Assembly (NCBI GenBank): GCA_947646015.1
Contig: CANSEY010000005.1
Coordinates: forward strand, 121,707-185,706
Reading direction: 5' to 3'
Length of the DNA stretch: 64,000 bases
Source of the DNA: an uncultured Bacteroides sp.
Lineage (GTDB): Bacteria > Bacteroidota > Bacteroidia > Bacteroidales > Bacteroidaceae
Shown here: in pieces, positions 37,775-47,705 of the stretch
How the letters are laid out: every line of letters starts with the position of its first letter
Numbering within the stretch: the stretch's first letter is position 1
The notes under the pieces: generated by a model
Database searches by the model: none
What the model was told of the DNA's origin: nothing
Seen by the model: only the letters and a program-made list of their open reading frames with translations
Position numbers and translations under genes: made by a program

Positions 37775-38674
37775 TTAGTCGTGCAGTTTCTTTTTACGCA
37801 AATATTCGAGTAATAATGCCGGGCGGTCTGTTTGAATCAGTTTAGCCCCCTGATTCAAAATCCATCCCCAGCTTTCATCCGGTTGGTGTAGTTCTACCGC
37901 GCGATCGTCATCGTGACCTCCACAAAGTTCAGGCCACAAAGAATTAATGAAAAGCTTGGCACCACTATCACGTACTTTCCTGATCAAGCGAAGTATTTCT
38001 TCATTATCATCATTAAATACCAGTTCATAAGCAGTCGGTTTCATGTGTGACTGATAATCATTGATTATCTTTTCCGCTCCTTCTTTGTGCAGATTCACAA
38101 TAGGCATAAAAATAACCTTATCAAGTACATCACCATTTTCTGCTTTCACTCGTTCATAGGGGAGCCCTGCTTTAATTACGCAATGGTCAATTGTTCCTGT
38201 TTTTTCAAGTACAGCATAAGCTTCCTGAAAATAATCGTAACCTTTATCGATATTCACCATTATCTTCCCTTTGCAAAGTAACATAACTTCTTCGAGAGTA
38301 GGAATCTGATGTCTGGTTTTACAGCCTGCTCCATTTTTAAGTCGCATTGCTTTCAGTTCTGCCAGTGTATAATCCTCAGCGTTTCCTTTTCCTGTCATTG
38401 TACGGTTAATTGTCTTATCATGCATGACGACCAAGTGACCATCTTTGGTCTTCTTCAAATCTATTTCTACCATATCCACTCCCATATCAATGCAATTCCG
38501 TATTCCTTGCAATGAATTTTCGGGAGCATTTCGCCAATCGGCACGATGAGAAACGACCAACACTCTATCGGAATAATTTCCTAACAGGTTTTCTCTGATT
38601 TCCGCAATCCGATTTTGGGCAACAGCCAGTTGCACCAGGCATACAAGCAATATAAAGTTATAAATTCGTTTCAT
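37775..38674 (-). CDS. Exported glycerophosphodiester phosphodiesterase
   Basis: A 299-residue protein with a signal peptide (residues 1-19, AVAQ). The GDPD core is intact: His43 (SHRADW), Glu70 and Asp72 (VEIDLKKTKDG) and His85 (MHDKTINRTM). The enzyme hydrolyses glycerophosphodiesters to glycerol-3-phosphate and an alcohol; the signal peptide places it in the periplasm. The GlpT-type transporter gene follows by 12 bp, giving a hydrolyse-then-import pair. Some Bacteroides GDPD homologues act on other phosphodiesters, so the exact substrate is open. Confidence 0.92.
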   Translation of the reverse strand: MKRIYNFILLVCLVQLAVAQNRIAEIRENLLGNYSDRVLVVSHRADWRNAPENSLQGIRNCIDMGVDMVEIDLKKTKDGHLVVMHDKTINRTMTGKGNAEDYTLAELKAMRLKNGAGCKTRHQIPTLEEVMLLCKGKIMVNIDKGYDYFQEAYAVLEKTGTIDHCVIKAGLPYERVKAENGDVLDKVIFMPIVNLHKEGAEKIINDYQSHMKPTAYELVFNDDNEEILRLIRKVRDSGAKLFINSLWPELCGGHDDDRAVELHQPDESWGWILNQGAKLIQTDRPALLLEYLRKKKLHD

Positions 38675-38694
38675 AAATTCAAATATTAAAATTA

Positions 38695-39753
38695 TTAGTT
38701 CAGCTTACCATTCTTCCAGACCATCTTTTCTCCCCACATAGGCACATAGGTCTGGTCACAGTTAATCTTGGACGCCCGTTCTAGTGCCATGTCCAATGAC
38801 CATCTGGATGCATCAACACCTGCATGAGCCATTTCCAGAATATGGGATAACAGAACATAATCCGGCTGTACCTGTCCCGCTCCGGTACCTAAAATATTAT
38901 TCTCAGTCAGCGCATTAGGAGCATAGCGGGGAATCAAGACATTAACATGTGGCGCAATGTTTGTATATTGTTCCGGTTTAAAATTGGAATCACCGACATG
39001 CATAAAGACGAAATTTCCAGTATCGTCCCCACAGTCTATCTGGAAAATAGTTACGAAATTTGATAATCCGGAATTATTATGATCGGTAATACAAGTACGG
39101 ATTTTAAATTTACCTATTTCATAATCTTTATCCCCCTTTGCCGTGTAGGGATAAGTGGTGTCTTTCAAATAATTGGATAATACCGGCTTACCCAAATCAA
39201 ACATTGCCTGAATCAAATCTGTATTATAATGATCAGAATGCTTATGCGTCACACAAAGGAAGTCGATATAGGGTGCAAGTTCCTTCGCCCAGCGATGAGA
39301 AATATCAATAGCAAAACATCCGGAAGGAGTCTTAACTATATATCCCATGTTATAAAGCAACCAGATTTCTGCTGTGCCATTCTCTACTTTGGAGTTTTTA
39401 ATTCCGTCCATCACCCGGTCAAAAGCACTCCGGTAATAGTATAAGATCGGTTCACTCTTCTCCATACTCATACTTGCCTGATCAAAACCATTCAGAAAAC
39501 TGATAAAATAGTCATCCAAACATTTATCGGCATATCCCTGAATAGTGCTCAAAGCATCGGCACGTTCAGTATTTACAATTGATGGAGAAGTTCCCCATAA
39601 CTGTTGGGTAGTGGCATCTACCTTTGCTGCCAGTTCCGTAAGAATTCCTTCGTACCCGGTCTTCTTATCATTATTATCATCGTCACTACAACTTGCAAGT
39701 CCTATTGCCAGCAGGCAAAACAGGAAATATTGTATTCTTCTTATATTATTCAT
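38695..39753 (-). CDS. Metallo-beta-lactamase-fold lipoprotein
   Basis: A 352-residue lipoprotein with lipobox LASC (Cys22) followed by SDDDNND, a surface-export-like acidic run. The hydrolase motif VTHKHSDHY (HxHxDH) lies mid-protein, with a later MHVGDSNFKPEQY segment resembling the second metal site. The fold resembles UlaG/RomA-type proteins, some of which act on phosphoesters or lactones. An N-terminal helical region precedes it. In the operon between the isomerase-like and GDPD genes, it may open a cyclic or phospho substrate; that is inference. Confidence 0.75.
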   Translation of the reverse strand: MNNIRRIQYFLFCLLAIGLASCSDDDNNDKKTGYEGILTELAAKVDATTQQLWGTSPSIVNTERADALSTIQGYADKCLDDYFISFLNGFDQASMSMEKSEPILYYYRSAFDRVMDGIKNSKVENGTAEIWLLYNMGYIVKTPSGCFAIDISHRWAKELAPYIDFLCVTHKHSDHYNTDLIQAMFDLGKPVLSNYLKDTTYPYTAKGDKDYEIGKFKIRTCITDHNNSGLSNFVTIFQIDCGDDTGNFVFMHVGDSNFKPEQYTNIAPHVNVLIPRYAPNALTENNILGTGAGQVQPDYVLLSHILEMAHAGVDASRWSLDMALERASKINCDQTYVPMWGEKMVWKNGKLN

Positions 39754-39754
39754 A

Positions 39755-40639
39755 TTATTTCAGTGTTTTATAGTCATCAGTTATTTTATCGAAGGTCTCT
39801 GCAATCCGTTCAAGAGCAGGTCTCACATTATTATTTTCGTGATCCTTCGTCGCTTCATACATGAAAACGCCTTTATATCCGGTCTTCTCCAAATCTTGCA
39901 TCAACTTTCCCCATTTTATATTTCCCTGTGTAGGAAGCCAGTGGCATTCGTTCACCAAATCAAAATCTGAAGCATGTATAGTGCCGATACGGCTACCTAC
40001 TATTGCCACAAAGTGCTCTGTCGTGCCTTTGGTATAGTGATTTGTATCAAAGCACACTTTTACGTCCGGGATATCTCCGACAATCCTCATAAGTTCCTCC
40101 GGAGTATTTCCCAAACAGGTTCTGGGCAGATTCTCTATACAAAGTTGAGCGCCAATCCTATCAGCATATTTCTTCAAATAAGCAATAGACTCCGAAGCAT
40201 TGGCAATCCGTTGCGCCCGAATACTATCGGCTATCGGTTCCGAACTTGGATGCAAAACCAGGCAAGTCGGTTGGAACATGGCACACAATTCTATCATCTC
40301 TGCCATAAAATCTACATTTTCCTTCCTTAACCGATCATCCAGAACTGAGATATCCAGCGTTCGGGAGAAAGGAAGATGAATAGACCAGACTTCAATATCC
40401 GCACTGTCTATCTTCGCTTTCATTTCCTTTATACGTGGAATCACTTCATCGACAGGAACTCCCCTATAACATTGATTAAAGGCTACTTCGACATACTTCA
40501 CACCAATCGCTTTTGCATGAAGGAAGTCGGCAGCAGCAGGTGCTTTCCACACTGCTGTCGTAGTACCTACTTCATATTTCTGTGCATATCCACAAACAGA
40601 CATCACCATAAATGCGATAAATATCAATTTTCTCATCAC
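39755..40639 (-). CDS. Exported sugar-phosphate isomerase/epimerase-like TIM-barrel protein
   Basis: A 294-residue protein with a signal peptide (about 1-19, CGYAQ). The xylose-isomerase-like/AP-endonuclease-2 barrel is visible: VKYVEVAFN, WSIHLPFSRTLD, LCIENLPRT, VKVCFDTNHYTKG, IGTIHASDFD and GVFMYEATKD, supplying Glu, Asp and His metal ligands. Most relatives are cytosolic isomerases such as IolE or IolH; exported ones are common in Bacteroides loci with uncharacterised roles. Genes on both sides are 1-3 bp away. A substrate carrying an inositol or sugar head group is a possibility only. Confidence 0.8.
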   Translation of the reverse strand: MMRKLIFIAFMVMSVCGYAQKYEVGTTTAVWKAPAAADFLHAKAIGVKYVEVAFNQCYRGVPVDEVIPRIKEMKAKIDSADIEVWSIHLPFSRTLDISVLDDRLRKENVDFMAEMIELCAMFQPTCLVLHPSSEPIADSIRAQRIANASESIAYLKKYADRIGAQLCIENLPRTCLGNTPEELMRIVGDIPDVKVCFDTNHYTKGTTEHFVAIVGSRIGTIHASDFDLVNECHWLPTQGNIKWGKLMQDLEKTGYKGVFMYEATKDHENNNVRPALERIAETFDKITDDYKTLK

Positions 40640-40642
40640 CGT

Positions 40643-42610
40643 TTATTTTTGTCGGTTTGTACCTTGAATATCTCCACCCCGTATACTCCAGGAGTCTGTT
40701 TCCAACGTTTTATTAATGTCAAACGCTTTTATAGAACCTATATTGCTCGCTCCAATAGTACCACAATAAAGACGCTTGTCCGGACCAATCGAAACGGATG
40801 CCATTACCTGTTGACCCACAGATTCCTCATAAACAGTACTTCCATCTGCCGTATTAAGTCCGAAAATCTTATTATTTGACTGCGTTCCGATATAAAGAAC
40901 ACCATCTGTACTCAACGCAGCACCACTGTAGTTCAGGTTATTATTTACCTTCTTCACCCATACTTTTGAACCGTCAGCGTCTACAGCGTAAACTGTTTGC
41001 GAACCTTTCTCTGTAAAATAAACAACACCTTTCTTATCTACGATAGGGAAATAAGCATCACCGCCTGTTGTCGGATAGGTCCATTTTTTGGTTCCGTTCG
41101 TGATATCAACAGCAACAAGTCCAGCCTTTGACTTCAAAGTTGCGTAAAGCGTGTTGCCATTCAAAGCAAAAGTTCCCTGCTCTGTCACATTAACACCACT
41201 GAGTTTCCAAAGTTCTTCCTTATTTGCGCTGAAAGCATAAATAGCTTCACTGGTACCTGCATAGATATGTCCGTTTCTATCAATAGCCACCGCACTTCCT
41301 GTTGTTCCATCAAGAGATTGTTGCCATTTAATCGCACCATTCGCAACATCGAGTGCATATAACGTACTTTTATTAGTCAAACAATAGAGTACACCATCAG
41401 CAGACAAAGCAGGGAACGCACCTATCGGTCCGTCTAATTGCAATGACCATTTCTGAGTACCATTCGGATTTATGGCATACACATTCTTGATAGAAGCATC
41501 TCTCACGCACTGATAGATAGTACCGTCAGACCCCACTAATGCACCGCCGCCATAAGTTATTTTATCAATGGCAAATACCCATTTGAATTCGCCGCTGACT
41601 ACATCTAAGGCAAACAAATGCCCGGCAGGCGTTGAAGTCGGAATATACATCGTCTTTCCATCCGGGGAGAATACAGGATTGGACGTCTTGACATATCCTG
41701 TTAATCCGTTAAAATTTAGATTCAGACTATCCCATTTATATTCGACAACATTAATTTCCACACTTCCTGACTCCGTCGTATTATTCGTATATGTTACTGT
41801 AATAGTAACTGTATAAGTTCCAGTAGCAGCAAAAGCATGCGATGGAGTCGTTTCAGCAGAAGCAGTACCATCACCAAAATCCCAGCTGACGGATTTAACA
41901 TTGCCACCAGTAAAATACATATCGTTATAAGCAAAGACAGCAGACTCCCAGACAACCAATTCCGTATTGACTGCTACCGGATAAATAATTCCCGGAGTAG
42001 CCACCGCTTCCGCCGAAACAGAATTCCCCATCGGATAAATGCAAACAACATCAAACTTATACTCCTGATCATTAGTCAACCCTTCAACCATATATTCTTC
42101 CAATGTTGTGTCATCCAATTTGATAACCTGATTGCCGGGACTTACGGTAATCTGATAATTCGTAAACCGTTCGCTGGCAGGCTTCGTCCATCTCAGCCGG
42201 ACTTTCTTGTCTCCCGCTGACGCAGTCAGACCAGTCACCGGATATCTTGCATTCTTTGGCGTACAAGAAGTAGATCGCTTACTCGCCAATCCTCCGGTAT
42301 AGCGAGGTTGTACGGAGAATGTATAAGCAACATCATTGACAAGATCACTGACAGTTGCACCGGAAGCCTCAGCCTCCACAGTCATTTGCCCTCCTTCCGC
42401 TCCCGAAGAGCCCGAAGTCCAGCTAATAAGATATTCATCAGGACGGGCGTCCGGATATGCTTCCCAGGAAAGTGCCACATTCATATCTCCGGCCGTTGCC
42501 GTAAGCGTCTTTAATTCATATAAATCAAAACTTGCTTTTGGCAGTTCTTCGTCACAAGCTGCACAAACTGCCGTAATGACAAACAACAAGCTATATATTA
42601 TTTTTTTCAT
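40643..42610 (-). CDS. FN3/PKD/beta-propeller surface lipoprotein
   Basis: A 655-residue lipoprotein (lipobox CAAC, Cys19, followed by DEELPK). It has two fibronectin-III-like domains (about 35-115 and 120-210), a PKD domain (about 225-290, VSWDFGDGTASAETTPSHAFAATGTYTVTITVTY is split across its core) and a PQQ-type beta-propeller with repeated GTIYQC, GVLYCLTNKSTLYALD, GHIYAGT and GVLYIGT blades. No catalytic residue is evident. By position after susD it resembles the SusE/SGBP class of surface binding proteins, though a propeller is an unusual component. Confidence 0.82.
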   Translation of the reverse strand: MKKIIYSLLFVITAVCAACDEELPKASFDLYELKTLTATAGDMNVALSWEAYPDARPDEYLISWTSGSSGAEGGQMTVEAEASGATVSDLVNDVAYTFSVQPRYTGGLASKRSTSCTPKNARYPVTGLTASAGDKKVRLRWTKPASERFTNYQITVSPGNQVIKLDDTTLEEYMVEGLTNDQEYKFDVVCIYPMGNSVSAEAVATPGIIYPVAVNTELVVWESAVFAYNDMYFTGGNVKSVSWDFGDGTASAETTPSHAFAATGTYTVTITVTYTNNTTESGSVEINVVEYKWDSLNLNFNGLTGYVKTSNPVFSPDGKTMYIPTSTPAGHLFALDVVSGEFKWVFAIDKITYGGGALVGSDGTIYQCVRDASIKNVYAINPNGTQKWSLQLDGPIGAFPALSADGVLYCLTNKSTLYALDVANGAIKWQQSLDGTTGSAVAIDRNGHIYAGTSEAIYAFSANKEELWKLSGVNVTEQGTFALNGNTLYATLKSKAGLVAVDITNGTKKWTYPTTGGDAYFPIVDKKGVVYFTEKGSQTVYAVDADGSKVWVKKVNNNLNYSGAALSTDGVLYIGTQSNNKIFGLNTADGSTVYEESVGQQVMASVSIGPDKRLYCGTIGASNIGSIKAFDINKTLETDSWSIRGGDIQGTNRQK

Positions 42611-42637
42611 CGTCTGAATTCTTTAAGTTTAACCATA

Positions 42638-44029
42638 TTAATACCCCGGATTCTGCCACAACAACTCGGTATTGTTGATTCTTTCCAATTCCGTTTTAGG
42701 AATAGGATACAGAAACTGGAAATCCTGAATTGTATGTCCCTCCGCTTTCATAGCTTCCTTGGCACCTCCCATGCGAACAAGGTCAAACCAACGGTGTCCC
42801 TCATAAGGAAATTCCTGTTGGCGTTCCAGCATAATGGCTTTACGGAAACTATCCTGATCTGCCAGTTCCGTAATCTGAACCGGAGATAATCCGGCACGGG
42901 TATGTACCGCATTCAAAGCAACCATTGCATCAGAAGTCTGAGAGTTGCTATAGCTGATTTCGTTCAGTGCTTCGGCATACATTAACAGTACATCGGCATA
43001 ACGAAGAATAATCTGATCGTTACCGACGGTATTGTATGTCGCACTTTTCAAATCCTTGAATTTATTCATTACGCAAACTTTATCTTCTACTTTCACATAA
43101 GTGATCAGGTCTTTGCGTTTATCACCGTCTTTATAGCACTCCTTCAAAGCCTTTGTCTGGTTAGTATCATCTGTCAGGTTGATAATTGAAAACCAATAAC
43201 CATGTCCTTCACCCTCAACGTCCTTATTAAAGCGCACTGCGAAAATGATTTCATCGTTCATTTTATTATCGACATCAAATACTTTATCCGGTGTAGGCAT
43301 CAAAGAATATCTGCCTATCAGTTGCGAAAGTACATTGCGTGCCTCTGTCCACTTATGGAAAGTCAGATAAATCTTTCCCAGCAATGCCATTGCAGCACCG
43401 GAGGTCGCACGTCCCGTATCAGTACCCGTATAAGAAGAAGGCAGCATATTCTCATTGATAACCTGATTCAAATCGCCGGTAAGAAAATCAAAGACCTGCT
43501 GCTCTGAGCTTCTTCCGATTTTAAGAGCTTCAGCCACCGTCACCACTTTATCAGTCATCGGAATTCCACCCCACAAGCGATACATATTAAAATAAGTAAG
43601 AGCACGCACGAAAAGCGCTTCCCCTTTATATTGTTTCTTCAACGTAGCATCAAAGTCAGCTGCGTCTATTTTGTCCAATACCAAATTACAGCGATATACT
43701 CCGTTATTAAAATTCGCCCAGGCGGATTCCAATATTCCATTAGAGGCTTTATCCGCAAACTGATCTATATCATAACGGTCTTGTGTTCCGGCAGTAGGAG
43801 CACTCAACGACAGGTTGTCACTCCGATATTCGCAGCATTCCGTGAAGTAGGAAACCTGTCCCTGCAATTTAGAATAACAGCCGATCACTGCTACATTAAA
43901 ATCGTCTGCTGTCTTGTATACTTTATCTGTAGGCACACTGCTACTTGGCTCCAAGTCGAAAAAGCTATCTGTACAGGCCACTGATACAAAAGCAGTTGCC
44001 AAGAATAGGATTTGTCTATATATTTTCAT
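42638..44029 (-). CDS. SusD/RagB-family substrate-binding lipoprotein
   Basis: A 463-residue lipoprotein (lipobox SVAC, Cys19). SusD landmarks: FFDLEPSSSVPTDKVYKTADDFNVAVIGCY at the N-terminus, ALFVRALTYFNMYRLWGG in the TPR region, and IMLERQQEFPYEGHRWFDLVRMG with YPIPKTELERINN near the C-terminus. Works as the lid of the SusC transporter encoded 23 bp upstream. Ligand unknown; neighbours suggest a phosphodiester-containing compound. Confidence 0.94.
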   Translation of the reverse strand: MKIYRQILFLATAFVSVACTDSFFDLEPSSSVPTDKVYKTADDFNVAVIGCYSKLQGQVSYFTECCEYRSDNLSLSAPTAGTQDRYDIDQFADKASNGILESAWANFNNGVYRCNLVLDKIDAADFDATLKKQYKGEALFVRALTYFNMYRLWGGIPMTDKVVTVAEALKIGRSSEQQVFDFLTGDLNQVINENMLPSSYTGTDTGRATSGAAMALLGKIYLTFHKWTEARNVLSQLIGRYSLMPTPDKVFDVDNKMNDEIIFAVRFNKDVEGEGHGYWFSIINLTDDTNQTKALKECYKDGDKRKDLITYVKVEDKVCVMNKFKDLKSATYNTVGNDQIILRYADVLLMYAEALNEISYSNSQTSDAMVALNAVHTRAGLSPVQITELADQDSFRKAIMLERQQEFPYEGHRWFDLVRMGGAKEAMKAEGHTIQDFQFLYPIPKTELERINNTELLWQNPGY

Positions 44030-44052
44030 ACACCGTATATTTTTAAGGATGA

Positions 44053-47000
44053 CTAAAGTGTTATATTTAATCCAAACAAGAAGGTTTTCGCCAGCGGATA
44101 TGTTCCGTAATCTTCACCCGGCGAAAGTGAATTGCTCGGACGTGCATTTACTTCCGGATTGTATCCACCGTAGTTGGTAGATGTCCAAAGGTTCTGTCCG
44201 GAGACATAGACTCTCAACTTCTCCACAAAGAAACGACGTGTCAGATTCTGAGGCAAAGTATATCCTAACGTTACATTCTGCAATCTCAAATAAGAACCAT
44301 CTTCCAGATGCCAGGTTGAAGTACGGCCATTATAACCTTTCGATTTGCGGTTGGCACGGTTCACCTGACCATTTCCGGGGTTATCCGCACTTTTCCAGCG
44401 ATTCAGGGCAATCGTGGTACCATTGGTGTTTCCTTCCAAATTATCAATATAGCGACGATTCAGATTCAGAATCTCATTACCGTAAACTCCCTGGAAGTTA
44501 AAGTCAAGATCAATGCCTTTATACCATACTTTACCACCAAATCCATAGGTGAAGTCGGGCATATAGTTACCTACTATCGTACGGTCTTTGTCCAAGTCCA
44601 TCACACCGTCTCCATCCACATCTACAAAACGGAAGTCTCCCGGCTGAGTATTGCTGAAATGAGGATATTTCTTCAATTCTTCTTCGTTGGAAAAGATACC
44701 GTCCTGCACCAGCAAATAGTAACATCCGATCGGTTCGCCTACTTTTGTGATATAATAAGCATGATCTACGCTTCCGGTAGAGATAATGGGAGCATTTCCC
44801 GGACCAAGAGCTTTTACTTCATTGGTATTCGTAGCATAGTTGGCATTAAAAGAATACCCAAAGTCTTTGGTGAAATTTTTCTGAGATGTCAAGGCTATTT
44901 CCCAACCACGGTTATTTACTTTTCCAATATTCATCAGGGCAGTGCTGTATCCGGTCAGATGAGGAACAGGAACATTCAGCAACATATTGGAGGTATTGGT
45001 ATTATAGTAATCAACTGTTATCCCCAATAATCCTTTGAACATTTGCAGGTCCACACCGACATTGACCATTGCATTCTTTTCCCAGCTTAAATCATCATTC
45101 TTAATTGTATTGGGCTTATAACCTTGTACCAGTTGCCCGTTACCCGTACCCAGTATATAATTATCAAGAGCCATCAATGATAGATGATCGTAGTTGCCTA
45201 TCTGAAAGTTACCTGTAACACCATAACTGGTTCTGATTTTCAAGTCATCTACAAAGGAGAGAAATTTCGCCTTCGTGAAGAAATCCTCCCCGCTAACTCT
45301 CCATGCCAATGATGCGGACGGGAAATATCCCCAGCGGTTATTTTTTCCGAAACGGGAAGAACCATCCGCACGAATAGCTCCGGAAGCCATATATTTACCT
45401 TTATAACTATATTGCACACGAGCCAGATAGGAAGCAATCGACCATTGGGTCTTATCAGACGCCCCCTTTATAACTGTTCCACCGGAGATCGTCTGTATAT
45501 AATCATTCGGAAAATCGGTAGCCGTCACATTATCTCCTTTATAAGTTTCTTTTTGTGCAGATTGCACCAGAACCGCATTAATCGAATGATCTTCATTAAT
45601 CACTGTATTATAATTAATCTTATTCTCAATCAGCCAATTAAAATAAAAACCGGAGGAGCTGTATGCAGTAGGGTTCGACTTGATATCATAATATTTCTGG
45701 CCCAGTAAGGGTAGTTCTGACGAACGATACTGATCATTATGAGAACCATAATAATCACCACCGAAAGAAATATTATAAGTAAGTCCCTTGAAAAGTTCCA
45801 GTTCGGCAAAGACTTTCCCTACAATTGCCATACGGTCTACTACGTCCGATTGTAGATTGGCCATTGCCACAGGGTTTAATACCGCATTGTGCTGATAGTC
45901 ATTGCCAATTCTCCAATAGCCATTTCCCTGATAGTTATAACTACCGTCGGAATTATATACCGGCCACACAGGAGGCATCATCAAGGCCGACTGAACAATA
46001 CCATTCGATCCGGAAGCATCCACCCGATTGGAAGTCGAATAAGAAGGAGAGAAATTAAGACCGAATTTCAGTCTTTTATATTTTCCGTCCAGATTCATAC
46101 GCATGCTATATTTCTTGAAATCAGAATTGATGATAATACCTTCTTTATCATAATAATTGGCAGAAATAAAATAACCAACGGTCTTTCCTCTGCCGGAGAT
46201 AGAAACATTATGGCTGGTTGTAGCCGCACTACGGAAAATTGCATCCTGCCAGTCTGTGTCCGTTAATCCCTGATCGCCGTTCAGATAAGGAAAAAGTTCT
46301 GTAGGAATCCGTTCCCATGAATTCGGACGCATACCATTAGGGTCATTAGGTGAACCACCGGGATTAGCATCCAGATAAGAATTATCATGCCCGTCTTTGG
46401 CAAACTCCGCAAACTGATAAGCATTCAACATCGGAAGTTTTTTCGAAATACTCTGGATACCATAATATCCATCATATTGTACTTTCATTTTTTCCGACTG
46501 CCCTTGTTTGGTAGTGATAATAATTACACCATTTGATCCGCGGCTACCATAAATCGCAGCAGACGAAGCATCTTTAAGTACCTCTACCGACTCGACATCA
46601 TTATTATTCAGATTGGCAAAGCCACGCTCCACAGGTACACCGTCAATGATATAGAGAGGATCACTCCCCGCATTGACTGTACTGATACCACGAACACGGA
46701 TACTGACACTTCCTTCCGGGTCACCGCTCGGCTGAGTCACTTGCACTCCCGGCATCTTTCCAGCTAATGCCTGACGAAAGTCGGAAGCAGAAACCTCCGC
46801 AATCTGCTCGGCTTTCACGGAAGAGATGGAAGTAGACACATCCCGTTTCCGCTGTACACCATATCCTACCACTACTACTTCATCGATCATCTTGCTGTCT
46901 TCGGTCAACGTAATCTTAGCCGTATTCTTATCTTTTGCAGAAAGGCTGACGGTCTTATAGCCAATATAGGAAATTGTCAATGTAGCCGATTCCGGTACAT

Positions 47001-47493
47001 TCATCAACGAATATCGTCCGTCCATATCGGTAATCGTACCACTGCCCTCTCCTTTGATCTGGACACTGGCACCAATAACTGGCTCTCCCTTATCATCTAC
47101 AACCACTCCCTGAACGGTACGTGTACGTTGAGCGCTTTCTTCTTTAAGCGGCTGTTTACTGACAGCAATTGTATTATCGGTCCTATTGAAATAAAGTTTT
47201 GACTGAGTAGTTATCACTCCCAGAATTTGTTTAAGCGTAGCGTTTTTTACATCAAAAGAAACATGCGGAGCGTTATTTACCGTTTCCTGATCGTAGATAA
47301 ATTTAAAGTTGGTCTGTTCACTGATTTTATTGAAAACATTTTCTACCGGCTCGTTTTGTACACGGAGCGTAATGTTGTTCTCTTTCAATGTCTGAGCAGC
47401 AGTCGGAGCAACAAAAAGGAAGGTGAATAGTAAAAAAGCTAAAAACGAGCAGCTATTTCTACTTTTTCCTTTACAAATAAGAAGATTATTCAT
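44053..47493 (-). CDS. SusC/RagA-family TonB-dependent transporter with STN signalling domain
   Basis: An 1146-residue outer-membrane transporter: signal peptide (to about 34), STN domain (about 38-115, ITLRVQNEPVENVFNKISEQTNFKF begins it), carboxypeptidase-regulatory-like domain (about 128-205), TonB box DEVVVVGYGVQRKRDVSTSIS, plug and barrel. The STN domain is the contact point for a FecR-type anti-sigma factor, and one is encoded directly upstream with its ECF sigma factor, so substrate binding should switch on the locus. Its 5' leader is overlapped by a candidate antisense RNA. Confidence 0.95.
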   Translation of the reverse strand: MNNLLICKGKSRNSCSFLAFLLFTFLFVAPTAAQTLKENNITLRVQNEPVENVFNKISEQTNFKFIYDQETVNNAPHVSFDVKNATLKQILGVITTQSKLYFNRTDNTIAVSKQPLKEESAQRTRTVQGVVVDDKGEPVIGASVQIKGEGSGTITDMDGRYSLMNVPESATLTISYIGYKTVSLSAKDKNTAKITLTEDSKMIDEVVVVGYGVQRKRDVSTSISSVKAEQIAEVSASDFRQALAGKMPGVQVTQPSGDPEGSVSIRVRGISTVNAGSDPLYIIDGVPVERGFANLNNNDVESVEVLKDASSAAIYGSRGSNGVIIITTKQGQSEKMKVQYDGYYGIQSISKKLPMLNAYQFAEFAKDGHDNSYLDANPGGSPNDPNGMRPNSWERIPTELFPYLNGDQGLTDTDWQDAIFRSAATTSHNVSISGRGKTVGYFISANYYDKEGIIINSDFKKYSMRMNLDGKYKRLKFGLNFSPSYSTSNRVDASGSNGIVQSALMMPPVWPVYNSDGSYNYQGNGYWRIGNDYQHNAVLNPVAMANLQSDVVDRMAIVGKVFAELELFKGLTYNISFGGDYYGSHNDQYRSSELPLLGQKYYDIKSNPTAYSSSGFYFNWLIENKINYNTVINEDHSINAVLVQSAQKETYKGDNVTATDFPNDYIQTISGGTVIKGASDKTQWSIASYLARVQYSYKGKYMASGAIRADGSSRFGKNNRWGYFPSASLAWRVSGEDFFTKAKFLSFVDDLKIRTSYGVTGNFQIGNYDHLSLMALDNYILGTGNGQLVQGYKPNTIKNDDLSWEKNAMVNVGVDLQMFKGLLGITVDYYNTNTSNMLLNVPVPHLTGYSTALMNIGKVNNRGWEIALTSQKNFTKDFGYSFNANYATNTNEVKALGPGNAPIISTGSVDHAYYITKVGEPIGCYYLLVQDGIFSNEEELKKYPHFSNTQPGDFRFVDVDGDGVMDLDKDRTIVGNYMPDFTYGFGGKVWYKGIDLDFNFQGVYGNEILNLNRRYIDNLEGNTNGTTIALNRWKSADNPGNGQVNRANRKSKGYNGRTSTWHLEDGSYLRLQNVTLGYTLPQNLTRRFFVEKLRVYVSGQNLWTSTNYGGYNPEVNARPSNSLSPGEDYGTYPLAKTFLFGLNITL

Positions 47494-47500
47494 AAATTTG
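47470..47500 (+). promoter_or_regulatory. Promoter pointing into the susC leader on the opposite strand
   Basis: On the plus strand, TTTA (47470-47473), a 19-bp spacer and TAAATTTG (47493-47500) match the Bacteroides promoter form with one base off in the -33 box. It would start RNA near 47507, opposite the 5' leader of susC and just outside the susC start codon. Confidence 0.5.
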
Positions 47501-47506
47501 TGCGTT

Positions 47507-47630
47507 TTAGTAATTGACTAAAGTTATTAAAAACAAGCAACGTGCGATACGTTATTCATTTGGGTCGAAGCGAATGAATATCCGTCCGGGTTGCGGATAG
47601 AAGCATTCCTTAGGAGTGCTTCTATCTTTT
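47507..47630 (+). ncRNA. Candidate antisense small RNA opposite the susC 5' leader
   Basis: The predicted start at about 47507 follows the promoter at 47470-47500. The end is an intrinsic terminator: a 14-bp stem with one G-U pair and a 3-nt loop (47596-47626), followed by T5 on the plus strand. Inside are other stems: TTTAGT/ACTAAA near the 5' end, and TATTCATT/AATGAATA (47554-47581). The RNA would be fully complementary to the untranslated leader of the susC mRNA. Antisense RNAs next to susC genes (for example DonS in B. fragilis) are known repressors; this assignment is by analogy. Confidence 0.55.
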
Positions 47631-47705
47631 TAGGGAGTTTCTATGAGGGTGATGCTTTCATTCTGTCCTTATTAACGGGTTAAACATTGATCTATTTTTT
47701 AATTC

